From: Symbiodinium natans
Taxonomy: Eukaryota; Sar; Dinophyceae; Suessiales; Symbiodiniaceae
NCBI GenBank assembly: GCA_905221605.1
Contig: CAJNDS010002378.1
Location: forward strand, 1 to 30,000
Reading direction: 5' to 3'
Length of the DNA: 30,000 nucleotides
The translations under genes were made by a program, and so were the position numbers. Positions 20,351 through 29,387 of this stretch are shown one piece after another; the first letter of the stretch is position 1, and the number at the start of each line of letters is the position of its first letter. Under the pieces are notes generated by a model that was given only the letters and a program-made list of their open reading frames with translations, did no database searches and was not told the origin of the DNA.

Positions 20351-23300
20351 ATGAGGATTTTATTTCTCGTAGCCGTAGCGAGCTTTCTTGGGTGCCTGGG
20401 TCCCAAGTCCCAGGGTCCAGCCATGGATCAGAATCGAGGGTTTCGGGAAGTAGCGCCCCCCGATGAAGCTGAGCAGCATGCGCAGCGAAGTCAGCTAACC
20501 ATGAACAAAACCGGCAAGCGAAGCTACCAAAGAGCTTGTAAAGTTGCCCTGGCGAAGGGAGCAGCACTTTACAAAGGCCGTCTTCTGACAGCTCAGGCTC
20601 TAGGAGCTCATGAAGGACAATTCGCGTCTCCTGCGAAAGCGGAGAGGCGTTCTTTTCAACCGAACAGACAGATCCATCACAAATTTGACATGGAAGTCCT
20701 TACTTGGAACGCAGGCTCAATTACAAGCCGAGTTTGGAACGAGATTCTGGCCCTTTTGGCAACAACAGAGTACAAGAACATCAAAATCGTTTTCCTGCAG
20801 GAATCGCATTGGCAGCAGGACCAGGTCTACAGCTCAGGCCCGTGGTCAGTCTTAACCTGTGGCTCAACAAGCAGACACAAGGCTGGCCTGGTTGTCTTGG
20901 TGCATAGCTCACTGGCTCCTCTTTCAGAAATTCGCAGCACTTCCATTGTTCCAGGGCATTTGCAGCACGTCATGATCCCGTGGCAGAGATCCAGAATACA
21001 TCTCCTGAACCTGTACCAGCACGTCTGGGATTCAAAGCTTTCGAAGACGGAAAACAGAGGCAGGAGAAAGGACGTGATGACACAGCTCGAAAATCGAATA
21101 CAGAGAGTCCCGCAACGTGATTTCTTGATTGTGGCTGGGGATTTCAATGCGCATGCGGTGACTGAACGTCCTCATATTGGACCAAGTGTGCCTCATCGAG
21201 TACGGTTTGCAAATGCGGATGTGAAGACACTGCCCTCGCTCTGCAAATCCTGTGGACTCACTGCGCTGAACACATGGGCTTCTGGCCATCGCAGTACGTA
21301 TACTAACAGTGATGGCACATATTCCTCTCAGATCGATTTTATGCTGGTCAGACTGCACGATGCTCGGAGGAGATCCAAGGAGGCCTACTCTGATAAGAAC
21401 TTTCCTGTGGCTGCCTACAGAGATGGATCAAAACATTTTCCAGTGCGAGCTACTCTGTTCATTCCTCCTTACAGTCCTACACCCAGCAAGCCACGGCCGT
21501 TTGATGCCACAGCCCTGGATGCGAGCTTTCGGCGGAAAGATGACAACTGGCATGCATACTCACATCGTCTGACGGAATCAGTGGTGAGGACAATGCAAGA
21601 GAGACCGTCTTGGCAAGAACTGGATGAAGTGATGGTTCGTGTATCAGCTGAGCACTATCCTCCTCCACGCAAGTCTCAGCCAGCAGCAGGTCCAATTCAT
21701 CAGGAATATTGGAAGAAAGTGCGGCAAATCCAGGCGCACAAGCGGGCTGGAACCGAGCATAATCCAGACTGCCAGAAGCTTGTGGAGGACATCAAAGAGG
21801 AGGCGCGGGCTTTCAAAAAACAGCAAAAACAAAGAAAGCTAGAGAAGCAAGAGCAGTTGCTTCTACAAGCCCAGGAAGATAAAAGGCAACAATCCCACAA
21901 ACTGGCTCATGCTCTCAGGAAACTTGCTCCGTGGCGCCCAGTGCAGAGAGTCAACCTAAGGGATCAAGCAGGTGAGCCGCTTGATACGGAGGCCTCGCTA
22001 AAAACTATGCGCGAATACTCGAGTCAAATCTTCTCCAAAAGTCCTCCTTTGCACTCAGTAGCTGCTGTGCCCAGAACAGCGATCACCGCCTTGCAGGTAT
22101 CCTCGCAAATCAAGACAGTGCCAGTGGGGAAAGCAGTCCCCAGCACCTCAGCCCCAGTATCAGCTTGGAAGAGTCTAGGTCCTGACGCCCACGAACACAT
22201 AGCAGGTCTAATCAACTCTGAGGTGTCCCAATCAGAAATTTCCCCTTATCTAAAGGACCCTCGAATTGCATGGATCCCCAAGCCGGGCAAGCCAGCCACC
22301 GCCATGAAAAACCTGAGGCCCATAGGAGTCATCAGCGTGCCAGGCAAAGTGCTAGCAGGCGCAGTGAAGACTCGCATTGCACCAGCATTGCAGGTGAGCT
22401 CACAGCTTCAGCCTCAATTTGCGTACATTCGGCAGAGGGGGGTGCGGGACGCTATCGCGAAAGCATGTCAGCACCTTGATTTCGCGCAGCAGCTCCGTCA
22501 AGAGCATCGCAGGGACCTGCACAAGTCCCAACGTGGAGCTAGGCAGGCTCAGCTGTCAGGGGCACTCACTATTTCGGTTGATCTGAGCAAAGCTTTTGAT
22601 TCTGTTAATAGACATGAGCTGCTAGCTGCCTTGGATCGCCTGGGAACAGACCCTGTTACGAAAGAACTGGTAGTTCAACTACACAGTGAGACCTCCTACA
22701 ACATGGGCACAGGTGGACTAGAGATTCAAGTTCCCACTTCTTCAGGAATCAAACAAGGTTGTAAGCTAGCCCCGGCATTGTGGTCTGCGCTGACACTTCT
22801 AGTCATGAGCAGAATGGAGCAGAAATGGGGCCCAGATAGCAAGCAAGCTAGGGAAATCCTAACGGTCTTTGCAGACGATTTCCTGCTCCAGGAAACCTTC
22901 TCGAGCTTTCCTGAACTTCAGAAAGTCCTGCTCAGAATAGAGGCTCTCTTTCAGTCTCTTGAGGACGTGGGGCTGGAAGTCAATCCAGCGAAGTCCAAAG
23001 CCTTGCTAATGGTTCAGGGCACTCAGCAGTCCATCTTTCGCAAAAAGCACACGATGCGCAAAGAGAAGCAGTTGCACATCGTCCTTCCCTCAGGACATAA
23101 GATTCCGATTCATCACAAACTGACATATCTAGGGGTGCAGCTCAGCTATGGATCCTACAAAGACCAGACTGTTGACTATAGGATCGCCCAAGCTCAAGGC
23201 AAGTTTGAGCTACTTCGACACATCCTGTGCTCCACTAAGGCCTTGGAGGCTTCAAAGAAGTTGGAGATCTGGAGGGTCTATGTGGAATCCTCACTCTTGC

Positions 23301-25171
23301 ATGGGCTTGTGGCCACTGGCGTCACCTCATCAGGTCTTCAGAAGCTTCAGAGTAAATACTCTAGGATGCTAAGATCCATCTTTAAGCAACATCAGCACTA
23401 CAGCCATATTGACACGAAGACTCTGTTCGAGCACTACAAGGTTCAGTCTCCTCAAGCAGTTTTGATCAGCCAGATGAAAAACTATCAAGACGCACTAGAT
23501 GCCTGTCAGAAGTCCAACCCGGATCAGAACATACAGAGGCATCTGGGACTTAGAGGTAGGATTGTTGCGCTGCAACTGGAGCTTCAGAGCATGCATTTAG
23601 ACTTGACTGAGGCAGATCAGGCGGTACCGTGCTCTCTGTGCGATCGGCAATTCTCCAGTGCTAAGGGTCTTCAGCAACATACTCTGGTGAAGCATGGAGG
23701 ACAGCGTGCGAATCAGCTAGGCCCAAAATTTCAGGTCACTGTGCATAGCTGCAAAGGACTTCCGCAATGTGCGGCATGCAACAGGCAGTTGCGCACAATG
23801 CATCAACTTCGCAGACATGTGGAGTCAGGCATTTGCCCTCAGCTGCACGAGCTGAAAGAACGAGCCAAATCCTGTACAAGCTCAGAAAGCATAGCTATGA
23901 TCTATCAGTCTAGCGTGCAGGAACAACTTAAGAAGGATCCTGATCTTCTACTAAACAAGAGACATGTCACTCAGCATCTATTAACGAACTGCAGTCTCTG
24001 TGGGCAATACATTGTTGGCCACAAAGGAGTGAAACAGCACATTCAGAAAGCTCATCCTGCTTTCTGGGCGCAATCCTCGGCATCCATTCTTGCCAACATG
24101 CGAACACATAAGCGCCTCCTGCACAAAAAAGAAGAATGTAGGTACTGTCGCATTGTGGTAGATGCTCCAGTACGCCATGCAGAGCAATGTGTGGTTCTGC
24201 TTCAGACATACGCCATGAGTGCAGCTTGTGCCAATCCCATGGAACTGCCAGATCTCTTTAGTGCGGATCCTCCAATTGGCCAGGTGAGAGGCAGGGAGGC
24301 TTCCTCCCAGGAGGCTTCCTCCAGCAGCCGAGCTACTTTGCTGACATACACTGCACGCGTCTCGGGTCGTTCAACCACTGCACCTCCCACAGCTTCCATG
24401 CAAGACGCTGCCTGGCGTCTAGCTTATCATAATCCGCATCAACTGTGCTATGCACACACGGTCGTTCATATCCTTCTCTCTCTCTTGTCAGACGGACTGT
24501 TCCCAGATCCTTCCTTAAATTCCATCCTAACGGAAATAGGTTCCCTGAATGGCAGATCCTCTCATGCTGATGTTCGGAGGTTGCGACATCTTCGTCCGCT
24601 GCTAGCAGGATGGCGATTACGACCCAGGCAGGAGGATGCATCTCAATTTCTGTTGCATATCTCTCAGCGGATCCCGGATCTTTCATCAGATAAATGGGAG
24701 GCGCGAGTTCATATCACAGCACCGGAGGAACGCATAAGTGTTGAGGAAAAAGGTGGCTTGATTCTGTATCTACCCGAGCCGCCGGATGGACTCTCGACTC
24801 TTCAGCAATCAGTAACACAATGGACGAACAGGGGTAGTGTGTTTGCCTTGCTTCCAGATACAAGACTAATTTGCTTACAAATTCAAAGATTTGATCAGCA
24901 AATCAAAACTTCCCGCCCACAAGCGCTGGACACAGTTCTTGAGATGCCAATGTTTCTAGATAACGGAACCTCAACAGAAGCAGTGTCCTTTAGCCTCTAT
25001 GCATTTATCATTCATATCGGTGAAGACTGGAACTCTGGACATTACAGAGCGGGCTTTTGGAGAGAGAGCGTAACGTACCTAGCTGATGATAGTGAATCGC
25101 CAAGACGCACCACGCTCCTCTCGGATCAAATATGTCGAGGTTCTTACTTGGCCTTCTATGTAAGAGTATAG
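20351..25171 (+). CDS. Intact LINE polyprotein: EEP endonuclease, reverse transcriptase, zinc fingers, C-terminal ubiquitin-specific protease
   Basis: Counting from the ATG at 20351, the first after the TTG tract, the protein is 1606 aa; starts at residue 25 or 114 are possible alternatives. The endonuclease occupies about residues 114-370: N in LTWNAG, E in FLQESHW, D264/N266 in GDFNAH, D329 in SQIDF and H362 in SKHFPV. The reverse transcriptase covers about 640-950, with VDLSKAFDS (D744, D749), SSGIKQGCKLAP and FADDF (D842, D843). Zinc knuckles follow at C1094/C1097/H1110/H1115, C1140/C1143/H1156/C1162, C1214/C1217/H1230/H1235 and C1263/C1266/H1276/C1280. An EASSQEASS linker leads to a peptidase C19 domain: Cys box HQLCYAHTVVHIL (C1366), QEDASQFL, LICLQIQRF, GHYRAG (H1564), ADDS (D1579/D1580) and a terminal YLAFYVRV. 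LINE enzymes nick DNA and reverse transcribe RNA at the target. The protease would remove ubiquitin or cut a ubiquitin-like fold; its actual substrate is unknown. All three domains are intact. Confidence 0.9.
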   Translation: MRILFLVAVASFLGCLGPKSQGPAMDQNRGFREVAPPDEAEQHAQRSQLTMNKTGKRSYQRACKVALAKGAALYKGRLLTAQALGAHEGQFASPAKAERRSFQPNRQIHHKFDMEVLTWNAGSITSRVWNEILALLATTEYKNIKIVFLQESHWQQDQVYSSGPWSVLTCGSTSRHKAGLVVLVHSSLAPLSEIRSTSIVPGHLQHVMIPWQRSRIHLLNLYQHVWDSKLSKTENRGRRKDVMTQLENRIQRVPQRDFLIVAGDFNAHAVTERPHIGPSVPHRVRFANADVKTLPSLCKSCGLTALNTWASGHRSTYTNSDGTYSSQIDFMLVRLHDARRRSKEAYSDKNFPVAAYRDGSKHFPVRATLFIPPYSPTPSKPRPFDATALDASFRRKDDNWHAYSHRLTESVVRTMQERPSWQELDEVMVRVSAEHYPPPRKSQPAAGPIHQEYWKKVRQIQAHKRAGTEHNPDCQKLVEDIKEEARAFKKQQKQRKLEKQEQLLLQAQEDKRQQSHKLAHALRKLAPWRPVQRVNLRDQAGEPLDTEASLKTMREYSSQIFSKSPPLHSVAAVPRTAITALQVSSQIKTVPVGKAVPSTSAPVSAWKSLGPDAHEHIAGLINSEVSQSEISPYLKDPRIAWIPKPGKPATAMKNLRPIGVISVPGKVLAGAVKTRIAPALQVSSQLQPQFAYIRQRGVRDAIAKACQHLDFAQQLRQEHRRDLHKSQRGARQAQLSGALTISVDLSKAFDSVNRHELLAALDRLGTDPVTKELVVQLHSETSYNMGTGGLEIQVPTSSGIKQGCKLAPALWSALTLLVMSRMEQKWGPDSKQAREILTVFADDFLLQETFSSFPELQKVLLRIEALFQSLEDVGLEVNPAKSKALLMVQGTQQSIFRKKHTMRKEKQLHIVLPSGHKIPIHHKLTYLGVQLSYGSYKDQTVDYRIAQAQGKFELLRHILCSTKALEASKKLEIWRVYVESSLLHGLVATGVTSSGLQKLQSKYSRMLRSIFKQHQHYSHIDTKTLFEHYKVQSPQAVLISQMKNYQDALDACQKSNPDQNIQRHLGLRGRIVALQLELQSMHLDLTEADQAVPCSLCDRQFSSAKGLQQHTLVKHGGQRANQLGPKFQVTVHSCKGLPQCAACNRQLRTMHQLRRHVESGICPQLHELKERAKSCTSSESIAMIYQSSVQEQLKKDPDLLLNKRHVTQHLLTNCSLCGQYIVGHKGVKQHIQKAHPAFWAQSSASILANMRTHKRLLHKKEECRYCRIVVDAPVRHAEQCVVLLQTYAMSAACANPMELPDLFSADPPIGQVRGREASSQEASSSSRATLLTYTARVSGRSTTAPPTASMQDAAWRLAYHNPHQLCYAHTVVHILLSLLSDGLFPDPSLNSILTEIGSLNGRSSHADVRRLRHLRPLLAGWRLRPRQEDASQFLLHISQRIPDLSSDKWEARVHITAPEERISVEEKGGLILYLPEPPDGLSTLQQSVTQWTNRGSVFALLPDTRLICLQIQRFDQQIKTSRPQALDTVLEMPMFLDNGTSTEAVSFSLYAFIIHIGEDWNSGHYRAGFWRESVTYLADDSESPRRTTLLSDQICRGSYLAFYVRV
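24295..24322 (+). repeat. GGAGGCTTCCTCC hairpin pair, 15-base spacing, coding (polyprotein, copy 3)
   Basis: Units at 24295-24307 and 24310-24322 are separated by CA and encode the inter-domain linker EASSQEASS before the USP domain. Confidence 0.92.
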
Positions 25172-25187
25172 ATTCAGCTAGGTAGCC

Positions 25188-26024
25188 ATGAGGCAGGCCT
25201 TTGCACAATCGTCAGCACCCTCCAAATCCAAGCGTGCGGATGAGCCAGATGAAGATGATTCTCCGACCAAGAAGATCAGACAGGCTGAACCGAAGAACCT
25301 GCCAAAGCAGAAAGCCAAAGGAAGGGGTCGGGGCACTGGCCGGGGCGCTTCAAATGAGAAAGTCCTACAGTCCCTAACCAGGCTGTCCATCAACCATGAG
25401 GACTCGCTGAATACACTTCAGCAGGAACTGAGCTGGGTCATGTACCTGACCACCGGTGAGCTGTCCATTCTACCGAACATCTATGCGGAGAAGTCCAAAG
25501 ACGCTTCGAAGTTGTCTACTCCATTCAGAACTCGAGCCATGAGATTGGTCTTGGAGCAGACCTTAGAAAGAGTAGAGCAGATTCAGACTAAAGAAGAAGT
25601 GCTAGCGGATGCGGAGAAAGAGGGTTGGGTGGTACGTGTGAAGGACACCGAAGCTCCAGCCTTTGTCTACCAGCAGTGGAGCAGTGAGCAAGACAAGACG
25701 GTGCATGACACTGCTCGAAGGGCAGTCCCCGCAGATGACGTCGTTCAATTGCTCAAAACGTGCTTGGAGGAGCTTGCGCAGCACCCACAGTTGATCTCCA
25801 GGCTCATGCCCTCACGTCCGATCGTCGAGAAGATGACAGGTGGCCCAGTTCGAGTTCACATCCAGGTCCAACTCCAACATCTCAAAGGTAAGTTCCATCA
25901 AGCCCTGTCCGGACTCACGGACAATGCAGTCTGGGCAGCCATTGAAGGCTCACTAAGGCCAGGGAGCGTTCAGCGTAGTCCAACAGCTAAGTCGCTTGCA
26001 AAGCAGGCATCCGGCAGCAGCTAG
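25188..26024 (+). CDS. ORF-x (278 aa), basic N-terminus, unrecognised
   Basis: The ATG (GGTAGCCATGAGG) is 16 bases after the polyprotein stop, so the two could be read from one transcript. The first ~60 residues are Ser/Lys/Arg/Gly-rich, with an acidic patch (ADEPDEDDSPTKK) and an RG-rich stretch (KAKGRGRGTGRGAS), as expected for RNA binding or a nuclear localisation signal. Residues about 60-200 look helical (LTRLSINHEDSLNTLQQELS; RAMRLVLEQTLERVEQIQTK). The C-terminal third contains VVQLLKTCLEELAQHPQLIS and a KASG-type basic tail. No catalytic motif is recognised. By position and charge it could be a nucleic-acid-binding ORF1-like protein, which is an inference. Copy 2 carries a broken version. 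Confidence 0.65.
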   Translation: MRQAFAQSSAPSKSKRADEPDEDDSPTKKIRQAEPKNLPKQKAKGRGRGTGRGASNEKVLQSLTRLSINHEDSLNTLQQELSWVMYLTTGELSILPNIYAEKSKDASKLSTPFRTRAMRLVLEQTLERVEQIQTKEEVLADAEKEGWVVRVKDTEAPAFVYQQWSSEQDKTVHDTARRAVPADDVVQLLKTCLEELAQHPQLISRLMPSRPIVEKMTGGPVRVHIQVQLQHLKGKFHQALSGLTDNAVWAAIEGSLRPGSVQRSPTAKSLAKQASGSS

Positions 26025-26210
26025 CTCATAGAGCACCTTCAGCTTGAGAAGATCCTTTCACATAGAGGCAAAAAAATTCTGCATTGCCTTCAATAAGCGC
26101 CGAATTGTCTCTCAGCTTGCCTTCCTCTCCCAGCAACATCTGTATCTCTCCTATCACAGCAGCTTTTCTTGCTCGCGCAATCAATCCCATAGCTGGCTAG
26201 TAGAGAGCCA

Positions 26211-26612
26211 ATGTCATACCGCGCTGAACGCATGTATGCCAGAGAGGGCTGGATCTTTACGGAGGCTGATCGAGTGGCACTTTGGGAGCTGGATACTGCG
26301 CTAAGCAAAGCCCAGAAGCTTATAGATGCTCAAGCTCACCTCATCGAGGAAATGCAACGGGATCAGGTTAGACTACATGGGCAAGTCCGGCAACTGAGCG
26401 CAGAGGTGACTCAGCTCGCTCAGAGTGCACAGATCTATGGAGCTCACATCGAGCGTCTCTATCGTCTGTCCGACACCCAAGCTCTCTCTGAACGGATGGA
26501 CTACTTGACCTGGACTCTTCATTACCAAGGCATCAGAGTCATGCTACCAGGACCATCGTCGAGCAGTGTGAGGCCAAGGGCACAACGGCGGCCTGCTCAG
26601 AATCCGTACTAG
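26211..26612 (+). CDS. ORF-y (133 aa), coiled-coil protein, copy 3
   Basis: This is the same protein as at 14121-14522, intact in both full copies. It has a short N-terminal region with Trp/Arg (AREGWIF), a central Q/A/L-rich coiled-coil-like stretch (about residues 25-85), and a basic Ser/Pro/Arg tail. It lies 186 bases after ORF-x. The sequence before the start (GAGAGCCAATGTC) is the same in both copies. No family is recognised; oligomerisation through the coiled coil is the only property suggested. Confidence 0.62.
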   Translation: MSYRAERMYAREGWIFTEADRVALWELDTALSKAQKLIDAQAHLIEEMQRDQVRLHGQVRQLSAEVTQLAQSAQIYGAHIERLYRLSDTQALSERMDYLTWTLHYQGIRVMLPGPSSSSVRPRAQRRPAQNPY

Positions 26613-27016
26613 TACATAGCTTCCTAGATGGTCTGTATTAGAATCAGTCCTCGTGTGAGATGTCTTCAGCACCAGGGAGTCAAAAGCCTCTGCTATCACT
26701 TCATCATAGCCCGGCCTGTATGCGCGCACTTGCATTGCATAGCTCGGGAGGCTTCCTCCGGAGGCTTCCTCCATGCTACGGTCGGCGGCCTACGCGTGTC
26801 AGAATTACAGCAAGTGCAATCACTCACCCTCTGAGCAGCAACCACTCCATCCTTCTTAGGATATTACTCCCCTGTCCGGGTTCTCTTTCAGGTTGGAGGA
26901 TTTGGGAATAGCTTTCTCCTCTGTAGGGACACCCACCAGCTGCTTGGTTGAAGTTCGCTCATTGGTCCATTGCAATGCCGAAGCTTCTCTCAAGCCAATA
27001 GGATCAGGCCCTCAAA
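26613..27016 (+). other. spacer between ORF-y and the KptA gene, copy 3
   Basis: This 404-base spacer is collinear with 14523-14926 in copy 2, with scattered substitutions. It contains a hairpin pair at 26747-26772. No gene is supported. Confidence 0.6.
26747..26772 (+). repeat. GGAGGCTTCCTCC hairpin pair, 13-base spacing (ORF-y/KptA spacer, copy 3)
   Basis: Two perfect abutting units at 26747-26759 and 26760-26772, unchanged from copy 2 although nearby bases differ. Confidence 0.92.
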
Positions 27017-28972
27017 ATGGAGCGTGATTTGACGAATGATGAGTTTGAGGCTTTAAATAGAAGGCGAGAGCAACAAGGCAAGGAACCACTGAGCTGGCGG
27101 GACGCACAGCGCCAGGCCCGGCGTAAGCCGAACCACAACAGAGGAGGCAAGAAGGCCAAGGCAGCTCCGTCCTCACAGCCTGTCACTTTCCTGCCGAGAG
27201 CGGAGGTTTCCTCCGCGGAGGTTTCCTCCGAAAGAACTCCAGAACAAGCTGAATCCATTTCCTTTCTGGTTCCTGATTTTGATCGGAGGGCCAGTGGGCA
27301 GGCATCAGACTGGAACACCAGCACTCATGTCCAGAGCCGCTATGCATGGAACAAGCGTCACAAGGAGCGTGAACAACTGGATCCGACTAAGGATGTCATG
27401 GAGGAGGCCAAAATATTTATCCGCACATTTCTGAGAACGCGTAAAGGTCCGAGCAACTCAGATTTGACTGCAAAGTTGGGAGATCCTGTCATGCAGGAAG
27501 ACTGGGTGCGCTTTCCCCTAAGAGATGTTGTTCAGAGACGCACCGGCACGGATGACAGAGTGGGCTATCATGGGACCAAATTGGAATCGCTCTACTCGAT
27601 CCTGTATTTAGGAAAGTTGCAACCGTCCCAGGATTCCTCTCAAGGAGAACAATATTTCGAGGGCTACCCAGGAGTCTACATCCATTCCGGCAGGCATGAG
27701 CGCAAGGCGGAGTCATATGTGACGCATGTATGGTTTCCCATCTTGAAGGAAGGCAACAAGTCTCTACGAGCAGTTGCGGCCAAATTAGCAGTGTCGTTCG
27801 ACCAGGCTGCAGGATCTCTACGTGGCTCCAAAGCAACGGATCAGTACATTCTCAGGGAAGACTACGTCCAGCTCGAGGCGCTGTTGCTTCACATCACAGA
27901 CTCACTGCCTTTGGGGACCTATGTGCAGACTGGCTGGAATCCCCTTGCGGAAGCTGCCCCAATTCAACGCATAGCGAGGGAAAGACCGGAGGAGCCGAGT
28001 TCATACAGAAATCCACCAAGATCCTCCTCCCAACCTGCCAAGGAATCAGCTGCCTTTCAAGATGATGATAACTCCACTTGGCAGGCCGCAGCTCCTCCTT
28101 GGAGAGGAAACAAGGCAATGGCCTCTGACCAAAGCGCTCTGCCGACCTCCTTGCATCAGCCCGAAGATGATAGTGATGAATCCTGGGGGAATTGGTCACC
28201 AACTGCTGCTCCCGCAGGCACAGATCTACAGGATCCATTTCATCAAGAAGTCCCACGGCATCAAGAGGGAGGCAGAAGAGAGCACGTCTGGCAGCCAGCA
28301 ACTCAGCCATCACCGAGTTTAGCAGATCTGGATGGTAATCTTGATCGGCTCTCTGGACGGGGCGCTCACGAAACCAGACGAGAGATGATAGGCAAGCTCC
28401 TCACACAGGCTCTCAGACATGACCCAGCGAAGTATGGCATTTCGCTAGACACTGCTGGCTATGCCAATCTGAAAAGCCTTCTTAATTCCAGGCAATTCTG
28501 GCGGGCTGAAGTGACAGTTCATGAAGTACAGCGAGTACTGGAAATCTCACAGAAGGTCCGCATGGAGCAGATGATCTCAGAGGAAGACGGTGAAATCTAC
28601 ATCAGAGCCTTACAGGGTCATGGTCGTGACATCCCACTGGACGACGATCAACTGCATGAGGTTCTGACCTCCTCAACAACACCGGAGTGGGGTGTCCACG
28701 GGACGAGCTGGCGGGCCTGGCAGCAGATTCGCTCCTCTCAGCTACGCAGAATGCAAAGACGTGACATACATATGTCTTTGTCACCAACCAAAACTGCAGG
28801 ATTCAGGGAGGACTCCTCAGTGGAGATCTGGATCCACCTGCCGTCTTTGATCGACAGTGGACACAAAGTGCGTCGGGCGAAGAATGGAGTACTGCTGACG
28901 CGTGGACCCATTGACCTGTCCCACATCAGCACTGTCATAGATCGGCACACAGGCAAGTCTCTGCCCTTCTAA
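27017..28972 (+). CDS. ART-like plus KptA/Tpt1 RNA 2'-phosphotransferase fusion protein (651 aa), intact
   Basis: The C-terminal ~200 residues match the KptA/Tpt1 family: QALRHDPAKYGISLDTAGY (R467, H468), a QKVRM turn, IRALQGHGRD (G534-H535), VHGTS (H561) and RRDIHMSLSP (R582, H585), ending with NGVLLTRGPI. Tpt1 transfers an internal RNA 2'-phosphate to NAD+, releasing nicotinamide; in fungi and plants it finishes tRNA splicing. The positions of the active Arg-His, Arg and HGT/RxxHMS motifs are kept. Upstream, residues about 180-300 contain GYHGTKLESLYSILYLGK and YPGVYIHS, which resemble the NAD-binding start of ADP-ribosyltransferase folds, so the protein may hold two related folds. This first assignment is weaker. 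An N-terminal basic/Gln-rich region and an acidic Ser/Pro-rich linker (about 320-450) join them. A partner or RNA substrate is unknown. Confidence 0.85.
   Translation: MERDLTNDEFEALNRRREQQGKEPLSWRDAQRQARRKPNHNRGGKKAKAAPSSQPVTFLPRAEVSSAEVSSERTPEQAESISFLVPDFDRRASGQASDWNTSTHVQSRYAWNKRHKEREQLDPTKDVMEEAKIFIRTFLRTRKGPSNSDLTAKLGDPVMQEDWVRFPLRDVVQRRTGTDDRVGYHGTKLESLYSILYLGKLQPSQDSSQGEQYFEGYPGVYIHSGRHERKAESYVTHVWFPILKEGNKSLRAVAAKLAVSFDQAAGSLRGSKATDQYILREDYVQLEALLLHITDSLPLGTYVQTGWNPLAEAAPIQRIARERPEEPSSYRNPPRSSSQPAKESAAFQDDDNSTWQAAAPPWRGNKAMASDQSALPTSLHQPEDDSDESWGNWSPTAAPAGTDLQDPFHQEVPRHQEGGRREHVWQPATQPSPSLADLDGNLDRLSGRGAHETRREMIGKLLTQALRHDPAKYGISLDTAGYANLKSLLNSRQFWRAEVTVHEVQRVLEISQKVRMEQMISEEDGEIYIRALQGHGRDIPLDDDQLHEVLTSSTTPEWGVHGTSWRAWQQIRSSQLRRMQRRDIHMSLSPTKTAGFREDSSVEIWIHLPSLIDSGHKVRRAKNGVLLTRGPIDLSHISTVIDRHTGKSLPF
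27202..27229 (+). repeat. GGAGGTTTCCTCC hairpin pair, 15-base spacing, coding (KptA gene, copy 3)
   Basis: Units at 27202-27214 and 27217-27229 are separated by GC and encode AEVSSAEVSS in the N-terminal linker. In copy 2 the first unit has C in place of T in the loop. Confidence 0.92.
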
Positions 28973-29387
28973 AGCGTCCTCAGCAGTTTCACCTGTACCG
29001 AATTCGTTCTGCTGTGGTCTACTTTCGCAGTGGGAGGCTTCCTCCGGGGGATTCCTCCACTTCATTTTAAAGTAGACAGCACGTACGCCCTCTGCTTAAG
29101 GCAACAAAGACTTTGATACAGCCTGAACGAGTTGTCTCTCTTTGCATGCGCTAAGAGGAGTTTCCCCACCCTCCACCTGCACATTGCCCAGGTGAGCTTG
29201 GCGTCGCGAAGTCCACAAGCAGTGGCAGGCACTTCCTTCTGCAGTTCCTAGTTCCTGAGCTGTGCAGCCTTCAGCTAGAGCCCTTGCATGCTTGTTAGCA
29301 ATGGTCACTGCCTGCCTGCCATAAGAAACCGATTCACACTTCCGTTGGCAGTAGCCATTCTAACCTCGAATCCAGCCATCAACACCT
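28973..29387 (+). other. spacer between the KptA gene and ORF-z, copy 3
   Basis: This is collinear with 16869-17283 in copy 2. It contains the structured element at 29017-29077 and CTTAAGGCAAC soon after it. No coding frame is supported. Confidence 0.55.
29017..29077 (+). repeat. 61-base structured element: 9-bp inverted arms around a hairpin pair (copy 3)
   Basis: Arms GTCTACTTT (29017-29025) and AAAGTAGAC (29069-29077) are exact complements. Inside are GGAGGCTTCCTCC (29033-29045) and GGGGGATTCCTCC (29046-29058). The second unit has an A-to-G change that would still allow a G-U pair in RNA, but a G-T mismatch in single-stranded DNA. Confidence 0.8.

Noticed and set aside
20351-20425. Signal peptide at the polyprotein start (MRILFLVAVASFLGCLG)
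   Set aside because: The segment looks like a secretion signal, but export of a LINE endonuclease/RT makes no sense, and downstream Met codons (residue 25 or 114) could be the true start. It is likely a chance composition.
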